The position numbers were made by a program, and so were the translations under genes. A model generated the notes under the pieces. The model searched no databases. It worked only from the letters and a program-made list of their open reading frames with translations, and was not told where the DNA came from. DNA of 64,000 nt from Echinicola rosea (lineage in GTDB: Bacteria; Bacteroidota; Bacteroidia; Cytophagales; Cyclobacteriaceae), in the NCBI RefSeq assembly GCF_005281475.1, contig NZ_CP040106.1, positions 5,931,001 through 5,995,000 on the forward strand, given 5' to 3'. Of the stretch, positions 1-10,007 are shown one piece after another (within the stretch, counting starts at the first letter, position 1; each line of letters opens with the position of its first letter).

Positions 1-1
1 A

Positions 2-256
2 AATGTGGTGATCGGTTATAACCTGCTGTATGTCCACGCATTCTACCTCTACTGGCCCAGCTTGGGAAGCGACAAACTGGATATTCCAAAGCAAATCAGC
101 CATGACATCAATGTCACCTATACCCTCGGCCAAAACAACCGCTTCCAATTCACTGCCGAGTGCCGAAACATCCTTGACAGTAAACTATACGACAATTTCA
201 GCCTGCAAAAACCGGGACGAAACTTCAGTGGAAAAATCAGATACTTCATTTATTAA
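2..256 (+). CDS. TonB-dependent receptor, C-terminal end (partial)
   Basis: Only the last 84 codons are present; the gene begins before the window. The fragment reads as closing strands of an outer-membrane barrel: alternating hydrophobic residues, the phrase RNILDSKLYDNFSLQKPGR typical of the penultimate hairpin of TonB-dependent receptors, and a terminal aromatic strand ending in IRYFIY, as expected for recognition by the Bam machinery. It lies 12 bases before a DUF4374 lipoprotein gene and a PepSY membrane-protein gene, an order usual for iron or siderophore uptake loci in Bacteroidota. The substrate cannot be read from this fragment. Confidence 0.8.
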   Translation, partial: NVVIGYNLLYVHAFYLYWPSLGSDKLDIPKQISHDINVTYTLGQNNRFQFTAECRNILDSKLYDNFSLQKPGRNFSGKIRYFIY

Positions 257-268
257 TTACCTAAAATC

Positions 269-1501
269 ATGAGAACAAGATTAAACAATTGGTTAGGAGC
301 AGGTGCGCTAGCGGCCTTCACCCTAATGGGATGCACCAACGACGATGGACCTGACGGTCCAGGCAATGTTTCGGAAAGATTTGTCATTGCTTCCACCCCT
401 ACTACTGCTTCTGACGGGGTTGCCGATTACCTACTGACGGCAGAATCCCTTACTTCCGGCACCATCAGTACCGTGGGGAACGGGATCGAACAAGACGGTA
501 CCTACCGCTATTACATCACCATCAACAACAAGTTCTTCAGCTTGCTTTACGGCCAGGGAAATCCCGGTGCTGTGACCACCTACCAGCTGAACAACCAAGG
601 TCAATTGGCAAAATTATCAGACTTCCAAGCGGAAACCGTCCAAGCTTTTGCCGAAATCGACGACGATCTATTGATGATGAAAATCCCTCGATCAGGTGCA
701 GAAGATGCGACTTGGTATCAAATGGACACCGATATGCTCCAAATCACCGGCGATGGCCTGACCAATATTGTGGATGTGGCCAACAACGGTGAAAGGGCGC
801 ATTTCACTTGGCTTACACAAGTGGGAGACAAGGTATATGCCCCATATATGAGCATCAAGGGATGCTGTGACGATAATTTTGGCACCAATAATCCCGACAG
901 TGCCTGGGTGGCCGTCTATGATTATCCTAGCATGGAGCTGGAAAAAGTCATTAAGGATGACAGGACCAGCTATATCGGCCGCTATTTCACAGAAGGGCTA
1001 ACGGAAGTGGAAAACGGCGATGTCTATGCTTTCTCTTCCGGTGTCGCCACCAATAATGGAGAGGCCAGTTCTACCCTTCCTTCTGCTTTCGTAAGGATCA
1101 AAGCTGGCCAAACCGAATTTGACCAAAGCTATTACTTCAACATCGAAGAAGTAGCCGACGGCTATCACGTAACCGACAAGACCTATCTGGGTGACGGCAA
1201 ATTCGTGGTAAATATGCACAATGAAAAAGGTGCATACACCACAGGAAGCCGTTTGGCCATTGTAAATGTGTACGATGAATCATTCACATGGGTAACTGGC
1301 ACACCTGATCCTGAAAATGTCCTGAGGGTTACCACTAATAATTATAGCTTAATGGACGGAAATACTGCTTACATTGGCTTCACCACAGAGCAAGGTAGCT
1401 GGGTATATGAAGTGGATGCCACTTCAGCCACTGCCACACAAGGCCTGAAAGTGGAAGGCGGTACGATCACGGCCATCAGCAAACTGGATGTTGCGGAATA
1501 A
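269..1501 (+). CDS. DUF4374-family surface lipoprotein
   Basis: 410 aa. A type II signal peptide with a lipobox (LMGC, Cys22) is followed by an Asp/Gly-rich linker (TNDDGPDGPG), so the protein is probably anchored in the outer membrane. The body has repeated beta segments such as YRYYITINNKFFSLLYGQG and resembles DUF4374 proteins, which I expect to be beta-propellers. These are regularly encoded beside TonB receptors and PepSY proteins, as here, and are thought to assist iron or siderophore uptake; the biochemical role is not established. The next gene is separated by a strong intrinsic terminator, so readthrough may limit its expression. Confidence 0.8.
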   Translation: MRTRLNNWLGAGALAAFTLMGCTNDDGPDGPGNVSERFVIASTPTTASDGVADYLLTAESLTSGTISTVGNGIEQDGTYRYYITINNKFFSLLYGQGNPGAVTTYQLNNQGQLAKLSDFQAETVQAFAEIDDDLLMMKIPRSGAEDATWYQMDTDMLQITGDGLTNIVDVANNGERAHFTWLTQVGDKVYAPYMSIKGCCDDNFGTNNPDSAWVAVYDYPSMELEKVIKDDRTSYIGRYFTEGLTEVENGDVYAFSSGVATNNGEASSTLPSAFVRIKAGQTEFDQSYYFNIEEVADGYHVTDKTYLGDGKFVVNMHNEKGAYTTGSRLAIVNVYDESFTWVTGTPDPENVLRVTTNNYSLMDGNTAYIGFTTEQGSWVYEVDATSATATQGLKVEGGTITAISKLDVAE

Positions 1502-1512
1502 TTGATATGTTT

Positions 1513-1550
1513 AAGCTGCCAGACGACACTTCTTGTCTGGCAGCTTTTTT
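1513..1550 (+). terminator. Intrinsic terminator after the DUF4374 gene
   Basis: A perfect 12-bp stem (AAGCTGCCAGAC at 1513-1524 with its complement at 1535-1546) has a 10-nt loop and runs into a T-tract to 1550. It sits between the DUF4374 and PepSY genes, arguing against a PepSY start at 1507, which would place the start codon just ahead of this hairpin and run coding sequence through it. Confidence 0.9.
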
Positions 1551-1581
1551 CTATAGCTTACCCACCATATACACCATACTT

Positions 1582-2793
1582 ATGAAACCCTCCACCAATA
1601 ACAAAAAGAAGAAAAACCGTTCGCTGTTTTATCGTATATCAGCTTGGCTTCATCTTTGGTTAGGACTGGTATCCGGTATTGTAGTAGTCATCATCAGCTT
1701 GACGGCTGCGCTGTTGACTTTTGAGGAAGAAATCAGGTTGGTATTGGAAGCCTCCCGTGAAAAAGTCACCAAGCAAGAAGGCCAGGTCCTCTTGCCCCCC
1801 TCACAACTTGCCACAGCAGTAAAGGAGAAATATGGTTGGCCGTCGGTGTATGGTGTCATGTACAGAGGTGAAGGCAGAAGTGCCATGATCCCCTATTACC
1901 GGGACCGTTCCAATTACCAACAGGCACTGGTAAACCCCTACACGGGTGAAGTCCTTCATAATCGAAAGTTAAACGATGATTTTTTCAGGTTTATGTTGAT
2001 CGGCCATTATCAGCTATGGTTGCCAAGGTCAATTGGCAAACCTGTAGTAGCTTACAGTACCTTGATTTTTGTCATCACCCTGATCACTGGCCTGATCTTG
2101 TGGTGGCCAAAAAAATGGACTCGCGCAACCAAAAATGCCAGTTTCAAGGTTAAATGGCCCGCCACTCCAAAACGCTTCAATTACGACTTGCATAATGTAG
2201 TAGGCTTCTATTCACTATTGATTGCATTGGTCCTGGCCCTTACGGGAATGGTATATGGTATGCAGTGGTTCAGGGCTTCCTCCTACTGGGTGGCCTCTGG
2301 AGGGGAAACCGAAACTTTTGAACGCATGCATTCGGACACCACTTTGGTGGCAGCGGAAGATCAGATAGATGAAGATGTCCTCTTCACGAACCTGCTCCAA
2401 AGCGGCCTGGATCCAGACCAAAACCGCTTTAGTATTTTCTATCCACGGGGAGCGGCGGGAGTCTGGAACATGCAGGTAAATCCCAGTCTTATCAACACCT
2501 TCCAAAGCCGCAACCATTATTTCGAACAGGGCAGCCTGCACCTACTAAAAGAAGATCCCGCGTTTTCCACCGCCAATGGCGGAGACCAATTGATGAAGCT
2601 CAACTATGACCTTCACCTTGGGCTGATTGGGGGAATCTGGACCAAGATCATCGCTTTCTTGGCATGTCTCATATCTGCCAGCCTACCCATCACAGGGTTT
2701 ATTATCTGGTGGGGCAAAGAAAAGAAAAAGCGAAAAAACAAGGCAAAATCCAAGCAAAAAGTAAAACAACAAAGGGTTCCTGTTCCAGCTTGA
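1582..2793 (+). CDS. PepSY-associated transmembrane protein
   Basis: 403 aa from the ATG at 1582. The same frame is open back to 1507, but those codons cross the terminator at 1513-1550. The N-terminus has the basic run and His-Trp helix of PepSY-TM proteins (SAWLHLWLGLVSGIVVVIIS); further membrane helices are seen around residues 175-200, 225-250 and 360-385. The Lys-rich tail should be cytoplasmic. Members occur beside siderophore receptors and are proposed to act in iron release or inner-membrane electron transfer, which fits the receptor and DUF4374 gene upstream. Conserved His residues in the helices (LHLWLG, HNVVGFY, LHLGLIGG) are compatible with haem or metal binding, an inference. Confidence 0.8.
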   Translation: MKPSTNNKKKKNRSLFYRISAWLHLWLGLVSGIVVVIISLTAALLTFEEEIRLVLEASREKVTKQEGQVLLPPSQLATAVKEKYGWPSVYGVMYRGEGRSAMIPYYRDRSNYQQALVNPYTGEVLHNRKLNDDFFRFMLIGHYQLWLPRSIGKPVVAYSTLIFVITLITGLILWWPKKWTRATKNASFKVKWPATPKRFNYDLHNVVGFYSLLIALVLALTGMVYGMQWFRASSYWVASGGETETFERMHSDTTLVAAEDQIDEDVLFTNLLQSGLDPDQNRFSIFYPRGAAGVWNMQVNPSLINTFQSRNHYFEQGSLHLLKEDPAFSTANGGDQLMKLNYDLHLGLIGGIWTKIIAFLACLISASLPITGFIIWWGKEKKKRKNKAKSKQKVKQQRVPVPA

Positions 2794-2945
2794 TCCCCAT
2801 ATGGATGGCCAATAAAGTGACCTCCTTAAGGATATCAATCAAGTAAATCCAAAAAGCCATTTAACTATTTATTTGAACAAACTAAAAATTACGTTGAATT
2901 TTATTATATTGGTCATGAGCTTAAACCAATTTTAATGCAACGATC

Positions 2946-4070
2946 ATGTCAAGAAATTTCAGCCTGCTTTTTTTAGTGATCATCCTGCTATCATGCAGTA
3001 AAAAGCCCACGCAACAAGAGGTACTTGAGCAAGCCAGGACCATGATGGCCAATCGTCAGGCGATATCCCATACCACCACCTATCATTGGGAAAATGCCTT
3101 AAATGAAATGGACACCTTCAACTATTCCCTTCAACTCGAAAAATATAAAAACGAACATTTTGACTATAATTATATTGCAAAGGGACATCAATCTGACATC
3201 ATATATATAAGAGGCAACTATTCTAGAATCGACCATAAAGACAGCACCATTTCCTTATATACCGCAGAAGATCTCAAGACCGAGGCACATAAAGATGAAA
3301 TAAGTTCCATTCGGAACACCATGGCACTTGCCTTTAATCCTATCTTACTATTACAACTGGATCAATGGTCCTATCTTAAGGACACCACTGTAAAAGGAGC
3401 CCTTTACCATGATTATTTTTTGGTCAAAATGGATACCGTTATTGATGGGAAAGAAATTTACCTCGAAAACCACCTTTTTATCAATCCCGCAACAAAAAAC
3501 CCCGACTTCTTTTCTAATAGACTTTACCATAACGGCAGCAGGTCGCAGCTGATCAATGCCTATTTTTCGGATTATGATTTCCACGCTCCCGATGAAAAAT
3601 TGGACTATCTTCCTCCGGCAAATTATCTCTCCCGATCCGGCAAAAATAAAAATACCGAAAAACGCATTATGCTAAAAGCTGGAGATAAGGCCCCAGGTTT
3701 TGAACTCCCTACTCTTGAAGGAAAAACCTTTACACTATCGGACATGAGAGGAAAAAAAGTTTTGCTGGACTTCTCTATGATCAATTGCGGCTGGTGTGCC
3801 ATCGCACTAGAGCAGTTTACCAAACCAGAATTTAGTTTTAGGTCCAATATAAACCCCATTTACATCAACCCTGTGGACTCCAAAGAGGATGTAAAGAAGT
3901 ACCAATCCCTCAACAACATCCCATTTCCAATTATCCCCGATGCTGGAGAAATAGGCAAGGCTTACGGTGTAAGTGGCTATCCCTCTTTTTTTCTGATCGA
4001 TGAAAATGGCTACATCGAAAAGGCCTTTGCAGGATACGATAAGAGCATCCTATTGGGGCTTGGTCAATGA
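2946..4070 (+). CDS. TlpA/AhpC-type thioredoxin-fold lipoprotein
   Basis: 374 aa. The signal peptide ends in a lipobox (LLSC, Cys17). Residues about 20-235 form a domain that resembles the N-terminal part of Bacteroidota thiol-disulfide lipoproteins but is otherwise unassigned. Residues 245-374 are a thioredoxin fold opening with AGDKAPGFELPTLEGK and carrying the redox motif Cys281-Gly-Trp-Cys284, then a cis-Pro segment (VSGYPSFFLID). It probably reduces or rearranges disulfides in the periplasm. It stands alone, with a 150-bp gap upstream and the kinase gene downstream on the same strand. Two cysteines favour a TlpA-like reductase over a one-Cys peroxiredoxin. Confidence 0.8.
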   Translation: MSRNFSLLFLVIILLSCSKKPTQQEVLEQARTMMANRQAISHTTTYHWENALNEMDTFNYSLQLEKYKNEHFDYNYIAKGHQSDIIYIRGNYSRIDHKDSTISLYTAEDLKTEAHKDEISSIRNTMALAFNPILLLQLDQWSYLKDTTVKGALYHDYFLVKMDTVIDGKEIYLENHLFINPATKNPDFFSNRLYHNGSRSQLINAYFSDYDFHAPDEKLDYLPPANYLSRSGKNKNTEKRIMLKAGDKAPGFELPTLEGKTFTLSDMRGKKVLLDFSMINCGWCAIALEQFTKPEFSFRSNINPIYINPVDSKEDVKKYQSLNNIPFPIIPDAGEIGKAYGVSGYPSFFLIDENGYIEKAFAGYDKSILLGLGQ

Positions 4071-4285
4071 TATGCTTAGTCCTCAAAAAAACTGACATGG
4101 CATTCCTTGTGGTCCACCAAAAATTCCCCAGTAGAAAAAAGCACCTTATACACACAATAAGGATTGTCAAACACACTGCTGTAACGATTATTTTTTTAAT
4201 CAGTTTTTTATAGTTAATTACCGCCTATAAATAAACCTGTTTTACCCAAATTAGGTTTTTTAGACCTATATAAACATTATTCCCA

Positions 4286-7200
4286 GTGAAAGACCACCAA
4301 CAAATCTTCCAGCAAAACAACAAAATACTGCAGACCTTGTTAAAACTCGCCAATAGCAATCGTGGTTTTATTGGAGTGATCAAGGAAGGTGGTCTCAATC
4401 TTTTGGCAGTCACCAACTTGGACGAAAACACCCTTCATCTCCATGAAGAACCACTAATTGACCTGATCAATACGGCTGAAAAAACCGGGGCAACTACCTT
4501 ACCTTTCAATATCGGAAAAGTGTCTTCCCAACCGGGTATTATCGCTCCTTTTTCCACTGGCCAAAGCGGCACCAAAGGAGCCGTTTTTCTGTTGGATGTC
4601 GAAGGGGATGCAAATGACGCAGCCCCGTGGGAAGAAATAAGCATACTCACTGAGGCATTGGCAGAAAAGCACTTTTCACCGGGACCTTCACCGAATGTCC
4701 ATTATGCAGAAAATCAGTTCAGAGATTTTTTCGAAAATTCCATGGGACTTATGTGCGCCCATGACCTCCAAGGAAATTTCCTCATGGCCAATAAGGCAAG
4801 TGCCCATAGTCTTGGTTATAATCAAAAAGACCTGATCGGGAAATCACTTCATGATATTATCCCAGTCCAACACCATGAATTGCTAAAACAATACCTGCAG
4901 AACATTCAACACCACGGAAAAAGCCAAGGGACCATGCGGGTGCAGCATATCAACGGGTCTGGCAGAATATGGCTATACAGTAATATTCTCCTGAAAGACC
5001 ACAAAGGGGCTCCATATGTCCTCGGCAACGCGCTGGACATCACTGAGCGTTACCAACTGGAGCGGGAATACGACAGGTTGAAAGAAATGCTTGAGCAGAC
5101 CAATAGTGTTGCCCGTGTGGGTGGCTGGGAAGTGGATCTAAAGGACAACACCATATTTTGGTCCAAGGTTACCCGAGAAATCCACGAAGTACCTGATGAC
5201 TTTGTTCCCGATACTGCAAAGGCCATAGAATTTTATAAGGAAGGAAAACACCGTCAAGCCATCCAACAGGCATTCGAAAATGCCGTCCGCAAAAATGAAC
5301 CATACGACCTGGAACTCATTTTGGTCACTGCAAACGGCAAAGAAGTATGGACACGCGCCATTGGCCAGCCGGAATCAATCAATGGTGAATGCGTTCGGAT
5401 CTTTGGCACCTTTCAGGACATTACTGCACAAAAGGAGGCAGAACTGGAAATTATCAGGTCAAAAAACCTCCTTGAAGATGTCTTAAATGCCTCCTCTGAG
5501 ATCAGCATCATTGCCACTGACAAAAACGGCTTGATTAGTCTTTTTAACAAAGGTGCTGAAAAAATGTTGGGCTATTCTGCAGAAGAGATGATTGGAAAAC
5601 AAAGCCCGGCCATCATCCATGATCCTGAAGAAATAGCAGAAAGGGGTCAAGAGCTGAGCGATAAATATCATCAAGAAATCAGCGGGTTCGAGGTTTTTGT
5701 TTATTTACCGGAATTAAAAGGTGCTGAGGAACGTGAGTGGACCTACATCCGAAAGGACGGTCGCAAACTGTATGTTTCCCTAGCAGTGACCTCCATGCGA
5801 AATGAAGAAGGAGAAATCACCGGATACCTTGGCATGGCTACAGACATCACAGAACGGAAGCATGCAGAACAGGCACTAACCATCGAAAAGGCACGGTTAA
5901 ACGCATTTGTCTCCCATGCCCCAGCTGCCGTTGCCATGTTTGATAAGGAAATCCAATATATTGCCTATAGTAACAGGTGGGTAGAGGAATATCAGCTGGA
6001 AGGGACAGACCTTTCCGGAAAATCGCATTATGAAGTGTTTGGCACCATTTCCGAGGAATGGAAAGCTATCCATGCCCGCAGCCTTAAAGGAGAAGTCATT
6101 CGCAATGAGGAAGATCGATGGCGGCCCGATGGCTGGGATCACGACCAATTCCTTCGCTGGGAAGTTCGCCCTTGGCACTACTATGATGGCAGTATAGGAG
6201 GCATTATGATGCTTACCCAGGACATCACTGAGACCTGCCTGCAAAGAGAGGAATTAAAAAAAGCAAAAATCCTTGCCGAACAGGCCAGTAAAGCCAAATC
6301 GGAATTTCTTGCCAACATGAGCCATGAAATCCGAACCCCTCTTAACGGTGTGATAGGGTTTACAGATCTGGTACTAAAAACAGACCTTTCCGACACACAG
6401 GAGCAATACCTATCTATTGTCAATCAGTCCGGCAATGCCCTGCTCAATATCATCAATGATATTTTGGACTTCTCCAAAATCGAGGCCGGTAAACTGGAAC
6501 TGGATATTGATAGGTGTGACTTGTACGAACTCACCGAACAGGCCAGTGACATCATCACGTATGAGGTACACAAAAAGGGACTGGAGATGTTATTGAATAT
6601 CCATCCCGATACACCTAGATATATATGGACTGACAGCGTGCGGTTAAAACAAATATTGGTAAACTTACTTGGAAATGCCTCCAAGTTTACCGAAACCGGC
6701 GAAATAGAACTGCAGCTCCATCCTGCTTCCCAAATAAATGAGGAAAATGAAATCACACTACGTTTTGCTGTAAGGGATACGGGAATAGGGATCAAAGAGG
6801 AAAAACAGCAAAAAATATTTGAAGCCTTTTCACAAGAGGATATAAGCACTACCAAAAAATACGGAGGTACCGGCCTCGGCCTGACCATTTCCAATAGCCT
6901 CCTCTTGATGATGGACAGTGGACTGAAGCTCAAAAGCAGGGTAGGCGAAGGGAGTACATTCTACTTTGACCTGACGGTCAAATCAGAACAGGAAGAATCC
7001 GACCATATGGATGAAAATATTGATATCCAAAAGGTCCTTATCGTAGATGACAACGATAACAACAGGATGATACTGGAGCGGATGCTGTCCCTACGGGGAA
7101 TCGAATCGATCCAAGCAAAAAATGGATTTGAAGCACTACAGAAATTGGTAGAAGAAGGCAGGTTTGATGTGATCCTGATGGATTATCACATGCCCTATAT

Positions 7201-8206
7201 GAACGGTATAGAAACCATACGCAAAATCCGCGAAATTGTCGAACACCAACCCATTATCTTTTTGCACAGTTCTTCAGATGACGACACAATCCTCAAAGCC
7301 TGCAAGGAACTGGGGGGACGCAAAAAACTAATCAAGCCCATCAAGCTGCAAGAAATGTACAATGCATTGCTCACCATTAACAAAAAGCAGGATCATCAAA
7401 AAGCAACCCAAACAACTTTTAGCGAAAACCACTTCCCTGAAGACACCACCGTCCTCCTTGTAGAAGACAATAGTATCAACATGCTTTTGGCCAAAACAGT
7501 CATCCATAACCTCTCACCTACCACCAGAATCCTAGAGGCCACAAATGGATTAGAAGCGCTTGCAGTGATGGAAACTGAAATTCCAGCAGTAGTTTTTATG
7601 GATGTCCAAATGCCCGAGATGAACGGTTATGAAGCAACGCAAGCCATTCGAGATAAATACAATAAACATAATATCCTGATCATTGCCCTGACTGCCGGAA
7701 ATGTAAAGGGCGAAAAAGAAAAGTGCCTACAAGCTGGCATGAATGATTTTATCGCCAAGCCATTCGTGGAAGCTGATGTCATTAATTTGCTAAAAAAGTG
7801 GAATATCAACAAGGGAAATGATGAGCTCGCCACCACCAATACAAATGCTCATGGCGATCCCCAAAAACAGTTTGATCTTGAAAAATTCCAAGCCGTACTA
7901 GGTTTTCCTGATTTGGAAAGTGAAATGTTCCAGGTGATTCTAAAATCGGGCTTGAAGGAATTGGGAAAATCTAAAATTCAGCTGGAGGAAATCCTTTCTT
8001 CAAAGGGAGAGGGCCTTTCCATTGCTGCCCACAAACTCTACAGTACCGCCAGTGCCATGTACCTGACCCCGCTAGCCCAACTCAGCTCCAAAATGGAGAC
8101 CCGAAAGGACTTTGATTTTGCTGATCCAAGCCTTGAAAATGAAATAATGATTATTCTAGCGGAAATCGACAATGCTAGCATATTGATTGATGAGGTTATT
8201 AAATAA
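4286..8206 (+). CDS. Multi-PAS hybrid sensor histidine kinase with two receivers and HPt
   Basis: 1306 aa from a GTG start; an in-frame TAA lies five codons upstream and no early ATG exists. Order: GAF-like N-terminus (about 1-110), four PAS domains (about 145-265, 275-395, 400-535, 545-660), HisKA with the H-box [10 protein letters not shown] (His680), HATPase with N-box and GTGLGL, receiver 1 (phospho-acceptor Asp966), receiver 2 (Asp1106) and a C-terminal HPt (AAHKLYS, His1249). No transmembrane segment is visible, so sensing is probably cytoplasmic. The complete His-Asp-His relay suggests an ArcB/BarA-type phosphorelay to a separate regulator, which is not encoded nearby. The ligand is unknown. 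Confidence 0.9.
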   Translation: MKDHQQIFQQNNKILQTLLKLANSNRGFIGVIKEGGLNLLAVTNLDENTLHLHEEPLIDLINTAEKTGATTLPFNIGKVSSQPGIIAPFSTGQSGTKGAVFLLDVEGDANDAAPWEEISILTEALAEKHFSPGPSPNVHYAENQFRDFFENSMGLMCAHDLQGNFLMANKASAHSLGYNQKDLIGKSLHDIIPVQHHELLKQYLQNIQHHGKSQGTMRVQHINGSGRIWLYSNILLKDHKGAPYVLGNALDITERYQLEREYDRLKEMLEQTNSVARVGGWEVDLKDNTIFWSKVTREIHEVPDDFVPDTAKAIEFYKEGKHRQAIQQAFENAVRKNEPYDLELILVTANGKEVWTRAIGQPESINGECVRIFGTFQDITAQKEAELEIIRSKNLLEDVLNASSEISIIATDKNGLISLFNKGAEKMLGYSAEEMIGKQSPAIIHDPEEIAERGQELSDKYHQEISGFEVFVYLPELKGAEEREWTYIRKDGRKLYVSLAVTSMRNEEGEITGYLGMATDITERKHAEQALTIEKARLNAFVSHAPAAVAMFDKEIQYIAYSNRWVEEYQLEGTDLSGKSHYEVFGTISEEWKAIHARSLKGEVIRNEEDRWRPDGWDHDQFLRWEVRPWHYYDGSIGGIMMLTQDITETCLQREELKKAKILAEQASKAKSEFLANMSHEIRTPLNGVIGFTDLVLKTDLSDTQEQYLSIVNQSGNALLNIINDILDFSKIEAGKLELDIDRCDLYELTEQASDIITYEVHKKGLEMLLNIHPDTPRYIWTDSVRLKQILVNLLGNASKFTETGEIELQLHPASQINEENEITLRFAVRDTGIGIKEEKQQKIFEAFSQEDISTTKKYGGTGLGLTISNSLLLMMDSGLKLKSRVGEGSTFYFDLTVKSEQEESDHMDENIDIQKVLIVDDNDNNRMILERMLSLRGIESIQAKNGFEALQKLVEEGRFDVILMDYHMPYMNGIETIRKIREIVEHQPIIFLHSSSDDDTILKACKELGGRKKLIKPIKLQEMYNALLTINKKQDHQKATQTTFSENHFPEDTTVLLVEDNSINMLLAKTVIHNLSPTTRILEATNGLEALAVMETEIPAVVFMDVQMPEMNGYEATQAIRDKYNKHNILIIALTAGNVKGEKEKCLQAGMNDFIAKPFVEADVINLLKKWNINKGNDELATTNTNAHGDPQKQFDLEKFQAVLGFPDLESEMFQVILKSGLKELGKSKIQLEEILSSKGEGLSIAAHKLYSTASAMYLTPLAQLSSKMETRKDFDFADPSLENEIMIILAEIDNASILIDEVIK

Positions 8207-8399
8207 TAAACCCGCACTTTAGGTAAGGGCAAGTGACACCCGAGCCGCTGCACGATGTACTGGTTTGAATATTTATAATTTCTTCGAACGAACATCGGAA
8301 AAGCTGAAAGCAAAACCATAAGGGCGATCTGAAGATGCAGGGCAAACGCATTTAGTGTTTTGAAGGGGAAAAATTTTTGTGTAAGCATGACTATCATCC

Positions 8400-8489
8400 G
8401 TGCCGCTGGCACTCCTTCGAAGGGTTGAGGTGAGCTTAAGCTCCTGCGGATGAATCCGCAGGTTACTAAATTTATCGTGCCACTGGCAC
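8400..8489. repeat. REP-like cluster of three short hairpins
   Basis: Three hairpins within 90 bases: GTGCC-GCT-GGCAC (8400-8412), CCTGCGGAT-GA-ATCCGCAGG (8443-8462) and GTGCC-ACT-GGCAC (8477-8489). The two outer ones are the same hairpin with one loop change. The arrangement resembles repetitive extragenic palindromes of the kind associated with RAYT transposases; no such transposase lies in the window. Confidence 0.55.
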
Positions 8490-8688
8490 TTTGCCCCGGT
8501 TTGTACATTGGAAACTTCAGTAGCCTATCTTGCCGAATGGCTGGATAGACTGAAGAAATGATCAGTTGATTTGGAACCTAAAAACCGTCGCAGCTATCTG
8601 CTCATGAATAGTGTGGCTTGGTTGAGGTCAAACCCTGAATTTGCGTTAGCAACCAAGCGTCCTGCCTCATCCGCCTTAGGCGGAGGGG

Positions 8689-8724
8689 CATTTTTGGTGC
8701 AGGTGGTCACCTGCACCAAAAATG
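8689..8724. repeat. Perfect 17-bp inverted repeat, 2-nt centre
   Basis: CATTTTTGGTGCAGGTG at 8689-8705 is followed by GT and then its exact reverse complement at 8708-8724. There is no T-tract beyond the arm and no gene ends nearby, so a simple terminator is unlikely. Just upstream is a smaller dyad, CCGCCTTAGGCGG (8671-8683). Confidence 0.75.
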
Positions 8725-9167
8725 ATTACACACAAAAGGTCAAGTTCCATAGGAATGGCAGGTATAAATGCAAATAGGAATATTATTATTAAATCAAATG
8801 GAACACCTTAAACATTTTGCTTAAACGACAAACACCTCTCTACTCATCACTATCTATCCAGAAAAACCTGCTTGTTTTTACCGTCCATAAAAAAAAATTT
8901 TTTCTAATTTTTTCCACTGAGCAAATCAAATATTCGTTTAAAACCATCCTCCGTTACTATCACTTTTTTTTCAGACTTAACCAGAAGCACAACAACCTAT
9001 TTTACAGAAAGTTATAAACGCCTAAAATCTACTTTTTTTACCCTCTCACTTCTACTTAAACAAGTGATTAATCCATAGTTTGCTTATAAAATACACCCAA
9101 ATAAGCTATTTCTGTTTTGTCATAATGGCAAAATCCGGTGTGACATTTTCATAAAACATGTGTCCTA

Positions 9168-9560
9168 ATGATAAAGACAGAAAAGACAAACCATTTAAAC
9201 CAATTAGTCATGAGCAACCTTGTTAGTCGAAATTTCACCAATCCGCAGGAACGGTTCTATACCACTGACCCAGCACAAAACTTAAAATCGTTTATTGAAA
9301 AGGGTGATCTACATTTCCTTTCAGAATTCAATGGGATATTTCCGAATTTCATTTCAAAAGTAAAAAGCGCCAGTTCCAAGCTAAATGCCATGGACATTAA
9401 ATTTTGTGTGCTATTGAAAATGGGATTTTCCACCAAGGAAATCGCAAGCGTTACCAAAAGTACGATCCGCGCAGTACAGTCAAGAAAATACCGGATCAGA
9501 AAACGTCTTGGCGTCCCCAAAGACGAGGACCTTAACCTCTTCATGGTTACCTTTTCATAA
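9168..9560 (+). CDS. Small LuxR-type HTH regulator
   Basis: 130 aa (an alternative ATG at 9210 gives 116 aa). The last 60 residues are a GerE/LuxR-like helix-turn-helix: LNAMDIKFCVLLKMGFSTKE, then IASVTKSTIRAVQSRKYRIR, ending KRLGV. This pattern normally sits at the C-terminus of Bacteroidota TPR-HTH proteins. Here the preceding 65 residues show no TPR, receiver or signal peptide, so the protein looks like a free-standing DNA-binding domain with a short leader. It has no operon partner. Targets are unknown. Confidence 0.7.
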   Translation: MIKTEKTNHLNQLVMSNLVSRNFTNPQERFYTTDPAQNLKSFIEKGDLHFLSEFNGIFPNFISKVKSASSKLNAMDIKFCVLLKMGFSTKEIASVTKSTIRAVQSRKYRIRKRLGVPKDEDLNLFMVTFS

Positions 9561-10007
9561 TGGCCAAAAATCCCATGTAAGTATGGTAACCTGAAGCACT
9601 ACACGATTATTCTAATGATGACGGAAATACATTATTATATTTTCCGCCATTTTTAGGGATGGTACTCAATCCACCTGTTCCCCAAATCGTTTCCAGCCGT
9701 TACCCTACAACAAAAGGACACTATTCATAAATATTATTTCATCAACCTTGCCTATTGCATAGTAAATTAGAACAACATTATTTACCATGATATTAATCGA
9801 AAAAGGTAAAGACAATATATCAATAAGTAAATCACATGGCTTTACTACCAAAACACCCATAAAATCTAGTAAGTTTATGAATGATATCAAGGCTTTTTTA
9901 TTGAACACCTATCCAGGACACGACAGAAAACATCCGTCTGTTTTGAGGCCTGTACCTTGGCTTGGCAATTACAGGGCATTGTTTTAGAATATCTTAGGGA
10001 AGTTTAT
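9561..10007. other. Intergenic region before the sigma-factor gene
   Basis: AT-rich with no supported gene. A weak dyad near 9620-9650 (GGAAAATA-like arms before CCATTTTTAG) could end the HTH transcript. A 66-codon frame at 9787-9987 has no recognisable features and overlaps the 5' extension of the sigma-factor frame, so it is not called. Confidence 0.4.

Larger units (their letters stand above)
8207..9167. other. 960-bp non-coding region with hairpins
   Basis: No convincing gene. The first 520 bases hold three short hairpins and one long perfect inverted repeat, listed separately. The last 380 bases are AT-rich with poly-A and poly-T runs and probably contain the promoter of the HTH gene at 9168. 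The 68-codon frame at 8571-8777 crosses the long inverted repeat and has no protein-like character. Confidence 0.6.

Noticed and set aside
8571..8777. 68-codon frame in the hairpin region
   Set aside because: It runs through a perfect 17-bp inverted repeat and has no protein-like pattern.
9787..9987. 66-codon plus-strand frame before the sigma gene
   Set aside because: No recognisable domain, and it overlaps the 5' extension of the sigma frame. Possible small gene but unsupported.
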